A DNA stretch of 64,000 nucleotides from Leptospira ainlahdjerensis (GCF_016919175.1 NZ_JAFFPU010000042.1:1-64000); one strand, 5' to 3'. Positions 18,428 through 29,182 are shown, counted from the first letter of the stretch. Translations and numbers: made by a program. The notes: generated by a model from the sequence alone, not told the origin.

Positions 18428-18930
18428 GCATCGATCCCTTACTCGACGAAAAATTCATTCTTACCATTTCCCAGATCTTCCCGGAATATCTGGATAAGAC
18501 CTTGAACGTGACAGCGATGCGCGAGGCGTTCGGGCCTTCCAAAAACGAAGGTCTGTGTTATGAAAACTGTACGATGGTCGAGTTCAAAGGGGAGATCGAA
18601 GGGAAATTATTTCTTGCGATGGACGGCTATACAAAACTGAAATTACTTCCTTTGATCGCGAGATCCTTTCACATCGATCCGACCGTTCGCGCCGACGCAC
18701 CTTCGATTCTTATGGAGTTTGCAAACCAGATCTGTGGGGCTTTGATCTCGGAGATGAGACTCGGAAGATTCGAAACTGAACTCCTTGCTCCTGAAATTCT
18801 CAATCACAAACTCGTCGCGGTCGATCTTGAAACCTATCGCCAATATATCCTCATTTATTTTCTAAAGGACGCGAAAGAAAAACGTTATTTGGGAAGAATC
18901 TATCTCATTCTACTGATGAAAAAGTTTTGA
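18424..18930 (+). CDS. CheX-like chemotaxis phosphatase-related protein
   Basis: A 168-residue protein with a CheC/CheX-like build: beta strands early, then a helix carrying the Glu-x-x-Asn motif used to dephosphorylate CheY-P (LMEFANQICGALISEM). Homologues of this group act on response regulators in the cytoplasm. Only one such motif is seen, as in CheX. It starts with GTG in a GTGA overlap with the degenerate-GGDEF gene, so the two are translationally coupled and probably act in one signalling unit. No che cluster is nearby. Confidence 0.75.
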   Translation: MSIDPLLDEKFILTISQIFPEYLDKTLNVTAMREAFGPSKNEGLCYENCTMVEFKGEIEGKLFLAMDGYTKLKLLPLIARSFHIDPTVRADAPSILMEFANQICGALISEMRLGRFETELLAPEILNHKLVAVDLETYRQYILIYFLKDAKEKRYLGRIYLILLMKKF

Positions 18931-19119
18931 ACCGTCTCGGCTTCGAATCTAATTTTTTTCTTTTTGAACCCTCATTCAATTTTTTTTCAAAGGACCGAAT
19001 CCTTTTTAGGATTCGAAGGATTGAATTCAAAAGTTCACTTTCTGGAATTTGTTAAAAAATCCGTTCCGGTTAAAAAAATTTTGTGGAGATTTTTACAGCG
19101 CCTTAAACCTTAATTTGCA

Positions 19120-20160
19120 ATGAATTCTTTACACCTCTGGAAAGGACTTCCGTTTTTAATAGACTACTCCGGTCTCAAAAATCCAAAGGAAGCGCGTATA
19201 ACGGAGATCGCGTTGAAACTTCCGAATTCCGTTTTGCTTCGGACTAAAATTCTCGAAAGAGAAAACAATCCAGCCGCGCCGATCGTTTATCTTCAACACG
19301 GGATGAGCGTCCGTGGGATCGACGATCCGAGAATTCTCGCGCTCGGAACCAATCTTGTAAACCGAGGTTTTCGGGTTTATCTTCCCGAACTTCCGGAAGT
19401 AAAATCTCTGATCATGACGGCCGAAACCGTCTCTAACATACGAGCCTCATTCCTGCAAATCCACGCCTTGGAAAAACGCCCTATCTCATATCTGTCGGCC
19501 AGTTTTTCTGCGGGAATGGGCTTTGTCGCATTAGCAAATTCGCAGTGCCAAAAGATTCTTTCCTCGATCCTTTTGATCGGTTCGTATGCGGATTTCGGAC
19601 AAACCTTTTCTTATATTCTTAAGAATTACGAAAAGGAAAGTTATGCGGTCAACGTGATGATGTTCAATTATATTCATCTCATCCGTTCTAACGTCGAACT
19701 TTTGAAGCAATACTTCTTCGAATCCGCTCTCGACAATGGACTTTCCAGAGAAGGAAATTCTAAAAAAGGGCCGCAGATCTTTCGTTCTCTCAACGAAGAG
19801 GACCGAAAGTTTGTTCAGAATTTTTTGGAGAATCCTGAGTTTCGAATCAACGCTTCCAAACAATTAAAATCCCAGGTCCCTGATTCGTTTATCGAAGAAA
19901 CCTCACCCGCGTTTTTTGCCGATCGTTGTATCAAACCCTGTTTTTTGCTTCACGGAAACGATGATCCCGTCATTTCTCCGGAGGAATCCAAAGACCTCCA
20001 AAAGCTGATCCTCAATAACCAAGCCGCTTCGGCGATGTTTCTGGAGACCAGTCTTTTGACCCACGGCGATCATTTACCGTTTTACTCGCGTTTGACGGAG
20101 ATTCTTCCTATGGCTGAATTCTGGGGAAGTTATCTTTTTTCTTCACGAAATCATTTTTAG
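19120..20160 (+). CDS. Alpha/beta hydrolase-fold protein
   Basis: A 346-residue protein with an alpha/beta hydrolase pattern: the oxyanion-side PIVYLQHGMSVRG, a nucleophile elbow SASFSAGMGF (Ser in S-x-S-x-G), an Asp in LLHGNDDPVISPEE and a late His in THGDHLPFY. The catalytic triad therefore looks intact. No signal peptide is seen. Esterase, lipase or peptidase function is possible and the substrate is unknown. The gene stands alone; the ribosome site is weak. Confidence 0.8.
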   Translation: MNSLHLWKGLPFLIDYSGLKNPKEARITEIALKLPNSVLLRTKILERENNPAAPIVYLQHGMSVRGIDDPRILALGTNLVNRGFRVYLPELPEVKSLIMTAETVSNIRASFLQIHALEKRPISYLSASFSAGMGFVALANSQCQKILSSILLIGSYADFGQTFSYILKNYEKESYAVNVMMFNYIHLIRSNVELLKQYFFESALDNGLSREGNSKKGPQIFRSLNEEDRKFVQNFLENPEFRINASKQLKSQVPDSFIEETSPAFFADRCIKPCFLLHGNDDPVISPEESKDLQKLILNNQAASAMFLETSLLTHGDHLPFYSRLTEILPMAEFWGSYLFSSRNHF

Positions 20161-20460
20161 GCGTGGAATCTTATATACGCCATCGTCTCATGCACGGCCA
20201 AATCCGGATCTGATTCATCCTTTCGGATATGAATACTTGCTCGCAATATTGCGAATAGGTGTTAGGATGTATGGGAAGAAATCGGAGTCCGGGTTGTTGT
20301 TTGTTTGGGATCTTCTTTTTATTTATGATTTCATCCTAATATAAGTAAAAAAAAGTTTCAATTCAAGAGAACTTTATATACTACATTTAAGTTCCTTCTC
20401 TTTCAGTCGAAATTAGAGAGAGAAGAACCTTGGTCTCCCAAGATCAAAGATTGAAATACT
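20161..20460. promoter_or_regulatory. Leader region of fapA-like gene with 14-bp palindrome
   Basis: A 300-bp gap. It contains a perfect palindrome TCGCAATATTGCGA at 20241-20254, suited to binding a dimeric regulator, about 206 bp before the FapA-like start. Downstream is an AT-rich stretch (about 20335-20395). No gene or structured RNA is recognised. The regulatory role is inferred from symmetry only. Confidence 0.4.
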
Positions 20461-21957
20461 ATGAATGCGAACGACGAACCTATGAACACACCAACGCCCG
20501 AATCTCAAGTTTCACCGATTTCGGTGGAATCGGCAATCAGCATTGCGATTTCCCCGGACCAACTTTCCGCAATCCTCACGGTAAGACCTTATAATCTCAA
20601 AGGGGAAACCGTATCCAAGGATAAACTTTGGAGTATCATCCTCGAATGGGGGATCCACAGAGAAAGAATGTTAACCGATGAGATTCGAAAAATTCTTACT
20701 CTCTTGGACGAAGCCGGCAAAAAGAACGACTTTACTCCGATCAAAGTGGAGGTTGCAAAAGGTGTGCCTCCGACTCCGGGCGAAAACGGTTGGGTTCGTT
20801 TCTATCATCCGATGGCAAAACGTGTCAAACTTCTCGAAGATGGAAGAGCTGATTTTAGGAACATCGATCGATATATCAACGTAAAGATCGGTGAAAAACT
20901 CGCGACTAAGTTCGAAGGAACTCCGGGGATTCCCGGTTTTGACGTTTTTGGAAACATCATTCCTCCTCCGGCGATCAAACGTCCGAAACTCGTAATCGGG
21001 AATCATATCGAAGAACGTAAGGTCACGGAAGATGGAAAAGAACTCCAAGAATATCACGCAACAAGCAACGGTGTAATCTTTGTCACCGAATCTTCGATCA
21101 ATGTTTCTCCGGAATTACAGATTGCGGGTAACGTGGGTCTTTCCACAGGGAATATTCAATTCGACGGGAACGTCATTGTGCGAGGTGATATCGAACCCGG
21201 CTCGGTAGTGGAATGTTCCGGCTCCTTAGTCATCTACGGAAACTTGGAAAGTAATACGATCAAAGTCGGTCAAGATTTGATCGTTCACGGCGGAATTAAA
21301 GGAGGGAGCGAGGATATCATCCAAGTTATCGGAAGGGTTCAGGCGAAGTTTATCGAAAACGCTCGTTTGGAAACGGAAGGGGATATCATCATCGAAGGAG
21401 CCATTCTCAACTCGACGATCGATACTTTGGGTTCCATCATTCTAAACGGTACGAACGGAAACCTCGTTTCCAGTAAGGTTCGAACAAACGAGGGAATATC
21501 TTTGAGTTCCTTAGGTTCCAGTGCGGAATTGGACGTGAGTATCGAACTCGGCTTTCATTATAAAAACGACCGCTCCTTCCAAGACATCACGCGTAAAATT
21601 CAATTGGGCGAAAAAGAGATGGAGAAAATTCTTCCGAAAATTCAACAGATCAAACATTTGGTTCAGCGCTCAAGAGGAAATCTTCCGGACGACAAAAAAG
21701 CGGCCTTTAAGGCGGTGTTCGAAGATTATAACAAAAAATTAAAAATTTTGAATATGCTCAAATACAAACAGGACGCCTTAAAAGGAGCGCGTTTTAATCC
21801 GGGTTCGGTAAGGTTGGCGGTTCAGAAGGGCGCTTATCCCGGAGCGGTGATTCATTATCGAAGACAGATCGAAAAGATCACTAAGTTTCAATCCTCTTTT
21901 ATGATGGTTTTTGAACCCGGTCAGGACAAAGCGATGATGGTTTCTCTTCAGAAATAG
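20461..21957 (+). CDS. FapA family (DUF342) protein
   Basis: A 498-residue protein of the flagellar assembly protein A / DUF342 family. The family signature is the GTPGIPGFDVFGNIIPPPA stretch around residue 155, followed by a long right-handed beta-helix-like polymerising region with repeated short strands (GNVIVRGDIEPGSVVECSGS, then GNLESNTIKVGQDLIVHGG). The C-terminus is a coiled coil of about 100 residues (RKIQLGEKEMEKILPKIQQI). DUF342 proteins influence flagella or cell-surface organisation by mechanisms not settled. No flagellar genes are adjacent. Confidence 0.85.
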   Translation: MNANDEPMNTPTPESQVSPISVESAISIAISPDQLSAILTVRPYNLKGETVSKDKLWSIILEWGIHRERMLTDEIRKILTLLDEAGKKNDFTPIKVEVAKGVPPTPGENGWVRFYHPMAKRVKLLEDGRADFRNIDRYINVKIGEKLATKFEGTPGIPGFDVFGNIIPPPAIKRPKLVIGNHIEERKVTEDGKELQEYHATSNGVIFVTESSINVSPELQIAGNVGLSTGNIQFDGNVIVRGDIEPGSVVECSGSLVIYGNLESNTIKVGQDLIVHGGIKGGSEDIIQVIGRVQAKFIENARLETEGDIIIEGAILNSTIDTLGSIILNGTNGNLVSSKVRTNEGISLSSLGSSAELDVSIELGFHYKNDRSFQDITRKIQLGEKEMEKILPKIQQIKHLVQRSRGNLPDDKKAAFKAVFEDYNKKLKILNMLKYKQDALKGARFNPGSVRLAVQKGAYPGAVIHYRRQIEKITKFQSSFMMVFEPGQDKAMMVSLQK

Positions 21958-22050
21958 CAGTCTTAGAGCTTCGATATAAAAATAATTTTACAAAGATAAA
22001 TACCGGATTCGTTCAAGCGGATTTTGGTTCTTTCGGTTACGATTGTTTTT

Positions 22051-23325
22051 ATGAATCGTAAAAGAACTTTATTCCTTTTGATTCCCATTTTCTTGGGAAT
22101 CGGATTGTGGAATTCTCTCGCTTCCCCCGAAGATCATTTTAAAAAACAAATTCAAGAATCGGTTGAGTTTCCTTACAACGCCGAAATCGAGAAGGTCCGG
22201 GATCCTCGGGACCTAAGCTCGAAAGGAATAGAAATTTTAGTCCCCGATGTCCCCGCCCAAGATGAAATACTTTTACAAGAAGAATTGAATAGGGCCTTTG
22301 TCGCTTCGATCGACGGTTATATTTGGATCGTGGATCTGAAAAACAACACGTCTACACGGTTTGTGAAAACACCTTTGCTTCCGGGAGGAATGGTAGCCAA
22401 TCCGAAAAAACCGGACCTGATTTACTTTTGTGCGTCTCGAGGAAAAAAGGAGGATATCACCGAACCGAATGGACCCGGAATTTACGAATTAAGAATTTCT
22501 AATAAACAAATTCGAAAGATAGGAACGCGTGTTCCCAAAATTCCGGAATCGGAAGCGAAGAATGAACACAGTCTTTTAGGAAAATTCTATTCTCCTGAAA
22601 AACAACCGACTCTTCGTTTTACCGATATGACTGACGAGAACAGCAGAGCGGTGGAAAAGGCGGACGACCTCGCGATCAGCAACGACGGAGAAAGAATTTA
22701 TTTCACGGAGCCTTACGACCACGCGGGCGCCCTATTGGGAGTGAGCGAACAATCCCGGAACGAAGCTCTCACCTTAGGCAAAAACGGAAATCTTTGGAAG
22801 TATGATTTAAAAGAAAATACGGCGAGTCTGGTCGCTCAGGATTATTCGTATCTGGATGGAATTCTACTCGAGTACGGGTCCGATTCGAGAAAAGAATCTT
22901 CGATTCTTCTCAATGAACTTTCCAAATTCCGATTGATTCGTTTGCATTTGTTAGGTGAAAGATCCGGTGAAGATGAAATCGTAATCGAAGGTCTACCCGG
23001 TTTTCCGGACGGAATGGATCGGGATCCGCAAGGGAGAATCTGGATCGCTTTGCCGGTGGAAAGATCCAAATTGATCACCTGGTTGCACAAACATCCTTTT
23101 TGGAAAAACTTAGTTCTGTATATTCCCGAAAATTTTCAACCCGTATCGAAAAAGACGGGTTTGCTCGTTTTGTCAAAGGATGCAAAAAAACCGCTTTATT
23201 ACGCGATCCATAACGGATCCCTTTTTTCTACGCTCATCGTAGTGGTTCCGGGCAAAAAACGAATTTATCTTTCGGTCTACAAAAAGGATCACAAGGGATT
23301 GATTGGGATTCCCTATCCGATCTGA
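22051..23325 (+). CDS. SMP-30/strictosidine-synthase-like beta-propeller protein (paralogue 1)
   Basis: A 424-residue protein. ATG 22051 gives a signal peptide (MNRKRTLFLLIPIFLGIGLW). The remainder is a six-bladed propeller of the strictosidine synthase / SMP-30 type, with DDLAISNDGERIYFTEPY, DGILLEYGSDSR and LPGFPDGMDRDPQGRIWIAL as diagnostic stretches; these usually hold Ca2+ and act on lactones or esters. It is probably exported. The lipoprotein at 25430-26668 is a clear paralogue, with the same motifs in the same order. Confidence 0.8.
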   Translation: MNRKRTLFLLIPIFLGIGLWNSLASPEDHFKKQIQESVEFPYNAEIEKVRDPRDLSSKGIEILVPDVPAQDEILLQEELNRAFVASIDGYIWIVDLKNNTSTRFVKTPLLPGGMVANPKKPDLIYFCASRGKKEDITEPNGPGIYELRISNKQIRKIGTRVPKIPESEAKNEHSLLGKFYSPEKQPTLRFTDMTDENSRAVEKADDLAISNDGERIYFTEPYDHAGALLGVSEQSRNEALTLGKNGNLWKYDLKENTASLVAQDYSYLDGILLEYGSDSRKESSILLNELSKFRLIRLHLLGERSGEDEIVIEGLPGFPDGMDRDPQGRIWIALPVERSKLITWLHKHPFWKNLVLYIPENFQPVSKKTGLLVLSKDAKKPLYYAIHNGSLFSTLIVVVPGKKRIYLSVYKKDHKGLIGIPYPI

Positions 23326-23663
23326 TTTTTTTTGAATCGAAGGAAAAGAAACGTTCGATGGAGGTCTATACGAGGAGCTGATAAAAAAAGGAAAGGAGCG
23401 GAAAAATTGAACGAGAAAGTGTTTAAACTGGAAACAACAAAACCGATTCCTTTCGAAAAAGTGAAAAACAACGCGGGAAGAATTCCAATTTTTCTCTTGA
23501 TAAACCTGCGTTGTATTGAAGAATCATTTTTTCCGAAATGTGCAAAGATTCGATTTTAAAAACCGGCATTCGTTTTTTAGTGTTTGATCCGAATTCTAAA
23601 AACGAAATCGAATGGAATTCTCGCGGATTCAGAATTAGGATTCTAAACACGGAGTCCCGATAG
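23326..23663. other. Intergenic region upstream of the AraC-type regulator
   Basis: 338 bp without a supported gene. A 75-codon lysine/arginine-rich frame starting with TTG at 23332 has no homology I recognise and no ribosome site of note. The stretch just before the AraC start holds GGAG at 23651-23654. Confidence 0.45.
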
Positions 23664-24449
23664 TTGGACGTTTCCCATAAGGACATTCTTTATCTCTGGA
23701 ACAGCCGGGTAATGTACGCGACTAACGCGATGCAGACGGACTTTCACGAACACTACGCCGCAACTCTGGCGATCGCTTTAAAAACGAATATCAGCATCGA
23801 AACCGAACTCGGAAAAGAAGAATATCGTGTAGCCTTGGTCGGACCGAATACTTATCATCGGACCGTTTCGCCCGGAGTGGAAATGATCGCCTTATTGATC
23901 GATCCGGAAACTTACGAATACAGATCCATATCCGATGGAATCAAGACGGGGGAAGTAAAAAGGCTGGGGATAACGGCGTTTCTTCCTCTGATGGAAAGGT
24001 TATGGAATCTATATAACGGAAATCTAAATAACGAAGACGCATGGGGATTACATCTGGATCTTCTTCAATGTGTGTTTCCCTTTCGAAGATTGGAAAAAAA
24101 CATAGACGAAAGAATTCGCAGGATCGCGTATAAAATTCGGACCGAACTTCCGGATAGCATTCGGATGAAAGAGATTGGAAAAGACTTTTCCATCTCAGAG
24201 GATCGATTGATTCGGCTTTTTAAGGAGAATTTAGGAATTCCTCTCCGACGTTATTTACTCTGGGTTCGAATTTTGAGCACGGTGAAACTCCTGAAAGAAG
24301 GTAAAAATATAACCGAAGCGGCGCACGCCGCGGGTTTTTCCGATTCGGCTCACTTTACCAGAACGTTTAAGGAGAATTTCGGATTTGTTCCTTCTCTTTT
24401 TTTCGGTCATCTCAAATCGATCGAAGTACGATTCTGCGAGTCCGACTGA
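23664..24449 (+). CDS. AraC-family transcriptional regulator
   Basis: A 261-residue regulator. The last 100 residues carry the double helix-turn-helix of AraC proteins (MKEIGKDFSISEDRLIRLF, then NITEAAHAAGFSDSAHFTRT and FGFVPSLFF). The N-terminal half is a putative effector domain with His residues (FHEHYAATLAIAL) reminiscent of a cupin. The start TTG 23664 is supported by GGAG about 9 bp upstream; an internal ATG at residue 17 is the alternative. It lies 96 bp before the M24 gene on the same strand and may control that pair. Confidence 0.85.
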   Translation: MDVSHKDILYLWNSRVMYATNAMQTDFHEHYAATLAIALKTNISIETELGKEEYRVALVGPNTYHRTVSPGVEMIALLIDPETYEYRSISDGIKTGEVKRLGITAFLPLMERLWNLYNGNLNNEDAWGLHLDLLQCVFPFRRLEKNIDERIRRIAYKIRTELPDSIRMKEIGKDFSISEDRLIRLFKENLGIPLRRYLLWVRILSTVKLLKEGKNITEAAHAAGFSDSAHFTRTFKENFGFVPSLFFGHLKSIEVRFCESD

Positions 24450-24545
24450 ATTTCCTTTCGAAAAATCACGTCGATACCGGAATCGTTCAATTCAAATCGA
24501 ACCCTTTCTGTTAGTCTTTCTCCTATCGAACCTAGGGAAGAAATT

Positions 24546-25433
24546 ATGCCAGTAGAAACAGAAAAGGGATTCTTATCCAAAGTTTCCTCAAAAATTTCGA
24601 GATACAACTCGAAGTCGATTAAAACTCCGAGCGAAGAAGAGAAGGCGGGTTTTTTAAAAGCGCAAAGGTTGGCATATCAATGTGTGACCGAAACTGAAAA
24701 AGAAATGCGGGAAGGTTGGACCGAAATTCAAACCGCAAAACGGATGGAAGAATTTTTGAAGGACCACGGCGTAAAAGTATTTCTGCACAGACCCTTTGCC
24801 TGGTTCGGAGAACACGCGAGGTTTGACGGTTACAAACGTTTCACCCAGTTTCATCCTGGAAAGAAGCGACTAACGTCTCAGGAATCGTTTATCCTCGACG
24901 TCTCCCCCGTAGTGGACGGTTATATCGGTGATATCGGTTATTCTTCTTCCTTGGTCCCAAATCAGGAATTGGATTTGGGAATGGAATATCTTCTCAAACT
25001 TCGAAAGGAAATTCCCGAATACTTTTCATCGTCTATGAGCGCTTCCGAAATTTGGTGGAAGATCGATCGGGACGCGAAAGAGAACGGCTTTGATAACGTT
25101 CATTCTTTATATCCGTTTGCGGTTTTAGGGCATCGAGTCTATAAAGTGCATCTTCCCAATTTTTCATTTCCCCTGTTGCCGGTCAGTTTTGCGAGTTGGT
25201 TTAGTCTGCAAGGGTCATACGAATTTCTGACGCACAAAGTCCTACCGGAACTCCTAACTCCGGACCACGAAGGAGATAAAATCGGATTGTGGGCGATCGA
25301 GCCGCATCTCGGCAGAGGAAAAACCGGTTTTAAATTCGAAGAGATTCTGGTAGTGGAAAAAGAAGGAGCTTATTGGTTGGACGACGAGGTTCCTCACGTA
25401 ATCAAAGGAAAGGAGCCAGAGGTATTGATATGA
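24546..25433 (+). CDS. M24-family metallopeptidase-like protein
   Basis: A 295-residue protein with the pita-bread fold of M24 peptidases (methionine aminopeptidase / aminopeptidase P). The expected metal ligands can be picked out: the two Asp in ILDVSPVVDGYIGDIGY, a His in VLGHRVYKVH, and the two Glu in LWAIEPHLGRGKTGFKFEE. There is no N-terminal creatinase-like domain as in full PepP (compare 52680-53969). GGGAAG lies 6 bp before the ATG. It overlaps the following lipoprotein gene by ATGA, so the two are translationally coupled. Confidence 0.8.
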   Translation: MPVETEKGFLSKVSSKISRYNSKSIKTPSEEEKAGFLKAQRLAYQCVTETEKEMREGWTEIQTAKRMEEFLKDHGVKVFLHRPFAWFGEHARFDGYKRFTQFHPGKKRLTSQESFILDVSPVVDGYIGDIGYSSSLVPNQELDLGMEYLLKLRKEIPEYFSSSMSASEIWWKIDRDAKENGFDNVHSLYPFAVLGHRVYKVHLPNFSFPLLPVSFASWFSLQGSYEFLTHKVLPELLTPDHEGDKIGLWAIEPHLGRGKTGFKFEEILVVEKEGAYWLDDEVPHVIKGKEPEVLI

Positions 25434-26668
25434 AAGTAAAACATACTATACTTATATTCTTCCTGATGTCTTTCGGAATCGCTTGTAATCCGGGAAAAAT
25501 CAAAATCGGAGAAACGTTTACATTAGGAGAGACCCCTTCCGGAATTTTAGAAGTTGAAACAAAGGAAGATCCCTTCTTGGAAGGATTGAAAGTGGAGGAA
25601 AACGATCTCCCCGGTCACGACGATTTGATTTTCGATTTCGAAAAAAAAGTCGGCTACGCTTCCGGAATGGACGGATGGATTTGGAAGTTGGAAACAACCA
25701 CGGGAAAGGCGGTCCGATGGTTGCGTCCTCCGGTCAATCCGGCCGGAATACAATACACAAACTCGAAAAAAGACAAAATTCTTGTATGTGCTTCCCGATT
25801 GGGCGGAGAAACCTACGAAGAAAAAGACAAGGTAGGCTTGTATGAGGTCGACATAAAAACACAAATCGTTAAACCTCTGGTTCTCGATCTGCCAAAAACG
25901 GAAGTGGAAGAGTTCGAAAAAGTTTATACTCTCTCCGAAAGAAAATCTTTTCTTTTAAAGGATTTAAACGCCTCGAACTCGAGGCCGTTTTCACTTTGTA
26001 ACGATCTTGCCGTTTCCAAGGACGGGAATCGTGTTTACATCACCGAACCCTTTGAACGATCCGACGCGGCAATGGGGAGCGGGGCGGTTCCGGAAGCGAT
26101 CGGACTTTTTCCGCACGGGAAACTTTGGATGTTGGATCGTAAAGAGCAGACCATCTCGCTTGTGTTAGGTGGCTTTACCTTTGTGGACGGAATTCTATTG
26201 GAAGAAGGAAAAACAAAAGGAGAGGAGTCTGTAGTTTTTACCGAGACAACAAAGTTTAGAATTCTTCGAGCTTTTTTATCCGGAAAGAACGAGGGAAGGT
26301 CCGAGGTTCTTTTTGAAAACCTTCCCGGTTTGGCTGACGGAATGGAAAGAGACGAGAAGGGAAGAATTTGGGTGGGAATCATCAAACGAAGGTCGGGACT
26401 GATCAACTTCGTTCATAAAAATCCTTGGATCAAATCCTTTCTTTTGTCTCTTCCTCAAGGAATTTTACCCATCTCCAAAAAAACGGGAGTTCTTGTTTTG
26501 GATTCGGATGCAAAACGAGCGTTGTATTATTGGATGCACGACGGTTCTAAGATCACCGATATTTCGGTCGCCGTTCCCTTTGGAGGTCGGGTTTATTTTC
26601 CTACTTTCGATAAAACGTCGAGAGGATTGTATTCTCTTTCGATGGACAAATTCGAATCAAAAGAATGA
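25430..26668 (+). CDS. SMP-30-like beta-propeller lipoprotein (paralogue 2)
   Basis: A 412-residue protein with a lipoprotein signal (MKVKHTILIFFLMSFGIAC). It shares with the gene at 22051-23325 the segments CNDLAVSKDGNRVYITEPF, VDGILLEEG, ENLPGLADGMERDEKGRIWV and SKKTGVLVLDSDAKRALYYW, so the two arose by duplication. It probably forms a propeller anchored in the envelope. The start ATG 25430 lies in the stop of the M24 gene. A joint role of peptidase and propeller on one compound is inferred only from coupling. Confidence 0.8.
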   Translation: MKVKHTILIFFLMSFGIACNPGKIKIGETFTLGETPSGILEVETKEDPFLEGLKVEENDLPGHDDLIFDFEKKVGYASGMDGWIWKLETTTGKAVRWLRPPVNPAGIQYTNSKKDKILVCASRLGGETYEEKDKVGLYEVDIKTQIVKPLVLDLPKTEVEEFEKVYTLSERKSFLLKDLNASNSRPFSLCNDLAVSKDGNRVYITEPFERSDAAMGSGAVPEAIGLFPHGKLWMLDRKEQTISLVLGGFTFVDGILLEEGKTKGEESVVFTETTKFRILRAFLSGKNEGRSEVLFENLPGLADGMERDEKGRIWVGIIKRRSGLINFVHKNPWIKSFLLSLPQGILPISKKTGVLVLDSDAKRALYYWMHDGSKITDISVAVPFGGRVYFPTFDKTSRGLYSLSMDKFESKE

Positions 26669-26744
26669 ATTTTTTTAAAAAGATAGTATCCTTTTAAAGA
26701 TTGTTTTAAAAAGAATCAAAAACTTTAAAAAGCGGGAGCGATTT

Positions 26745-27836
26745 TTAAGAGCCGAAAACTTTTTTTAGATTTTCTTCCGTAACCGGAGAGATAATTCCTC
26801 TTTCGGTGATAATCCCCGTGATCAAAGAGGCGGGTGTCACATCGAAAGAAGGATTGAGTGCGGGCATTCCTTTGGGCGCGATTACTCCTTCGCTCAAAAA
26901 AGGTTTTCCGTCCGCGTCTTTTAAAAATCCGAAAGAGGTGACTTCTTCTTCCTTTCTCATCTCGATCGGAATCTGAGTTCCATCCGGGATTCTAAAATCC
27001 ATACTCTTTTCGGTCGCGGCTACGTAAAAAGGAACTCCGTGGTGTTTGGCTACGATCGCCAACGGATAAGTCCCGATCTTATTCGCTGTGTCTCCGTTAG
27101 ACGCGATTCGATCGGCGCCGACTACTACCGCGTCGATCTTTCGGGACGACATGACCCACCCGGCCATACTATCCGTGATCAGATATGCGGGGATTCCTTC
27201 TTCTTTGAGTTCCCAGGCCGTGAGTCTTGCACCTTGAAGATAAGGTCTGGTTTCATCCGCGTATACCGTGAGAGAATGCCCCGCATCCCGGAGCGATCGT
27301 ATAACACCTAACGCAGTCCCGTGACCCGCGGTCGCTAACGCTCCGGTATTACAATGAGTGATGATGTTTAAGGAAGAAGGATTTTTCGGAAAGAGACTCA
27401 GTGCATTTTTAGAAAGAGCGAGATTGTTGCTTAGATCTTCTTCGAGCATAAAGAGCGCGAACTTTTCGGCGCCTCTTTGGAGATCCTCCAAGTGAAAAGA
27501 TGAATATTCAGTTTCCGGAAAGCGCGAAAAGAATTCTTCGATCGCGAGTCTGAGGTTTACCGCCGTTGGTCTTGATTCTAAGAGATCTCCGAGTTTTTTT
27601 TTCAATTCGGAAAGAGTAGGTTTGGAGGAAAGTCCGTTGAGATAGAGGGCAATTCCAAAAGCCCCCGTGATAGCAATGGCCGGAGCTCCTCGAACCACCA
27701 TTTCTCTGATTGCAAAAATACAATCTTCCATCGTTTTCGCGATTAAAAACGATGTCGTGCCGGGAAGAACTCTTTGATCCAAAAGGGTGAGTTCTCGGTT
27801 TTTCCAAAGAATTGGTTTTAATCCTGATTCTTGCAT
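26745..27836 (-). CDS. mtnA: Methylthioribose-1-phosphate isomerase
   Basis: A 363-residue member of the eIF2B-like isomerase family that converts 5-methylthioribose 1-phosphate to the ribulose form in methionine salvage. Diagnostic stretches are REMVVRGAPAIAITGAFGIA near the N-terminus, ITHCNTGALATAGHGTALG with the catalytic Cys, and VVGADRIASNGDTANKIGTY with the catalytic Asp. No other salvage gene (mtnP, mtnB, mtnC) is adjacent. GGGAA stands upstream of the ATG. A role as an eIF2B-like ribose-1,5-bisphosphate isomerase is less likely given this motif fit. Confidence 0.92.
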   Translation of the reverse strand: MQESGLKPILWKNRELTLLDQRVLPGTTSFLIAKTMEDCIFAIREMVVRGAPAIAITGAFGIALYLNGLSSKPTLSELKKKLGDLLESRPTAVNLRLAIEEFFSRFPETEYSSFHLEDLQRGAEKFALFMLEEDLSNNLALSKNALSLFPKNPSSLNIITHCNTGALATAGHGTALGVIRSLRDAGHSLTVYADETRPYLQGARLTAWELKEEGIPAYLITDSMAGWVMSSRKIDAVVVGADRIASNGDTANKIGTYPLAIVAKHHGVPFYVAATEKSMDFRIPDGTQIPIEMRKEEEVTSFGFLKDADGKPFLSEGVIAPKGMPALNPSFDVTPASLITGIITERGIISPVTEENLKKVFGS

Positions 27837-27996
27837 TTTTTTTGTTCCCGGCTATAAAGGATGAGGGCTTTTTTTTCGATTTAAAGAGAGTGATTGAAAA
27901 TCATTCTCCTTCTCCCGGAGAATGGGGAAACCCGGGGTGATTTTTTGCCCCGGCTTTGCCTGCTTGACTCTCTGACCACAGTTCGTATTCTATCCT

Positions 27997-28979
<983 letters not shown>

Positions 28980-29182
28980 TTGTTTCCAATTCGCTGTTAG
29001 GAAAATCTTCCTTTTTTATAAGAAAAATCGTCTCATAAACCGTTAGTTATGGACTGGATACACGTATATTCCGATAAGAATATTAGAATCTTTCCTTGAA
29101 AAAGAATTCTTACGTTCGGTGACGCCGATGGTTCGAGTCTAATTCGGGTTTGGTGCAAGTTAAGCATAGTAGGATTTTGATC

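Noticed and set aside
23332..23559. 75-codon basic frame before the AraC gene
   Set aside because: No ribosome site, no homology, composition of random A-rich DNA.
29125..29160. tRNA T-arm-like stretch GGTTCGAGTC
   Set aside because: No D-arm, anticodon arm or acceptor stem can be fitted around it.
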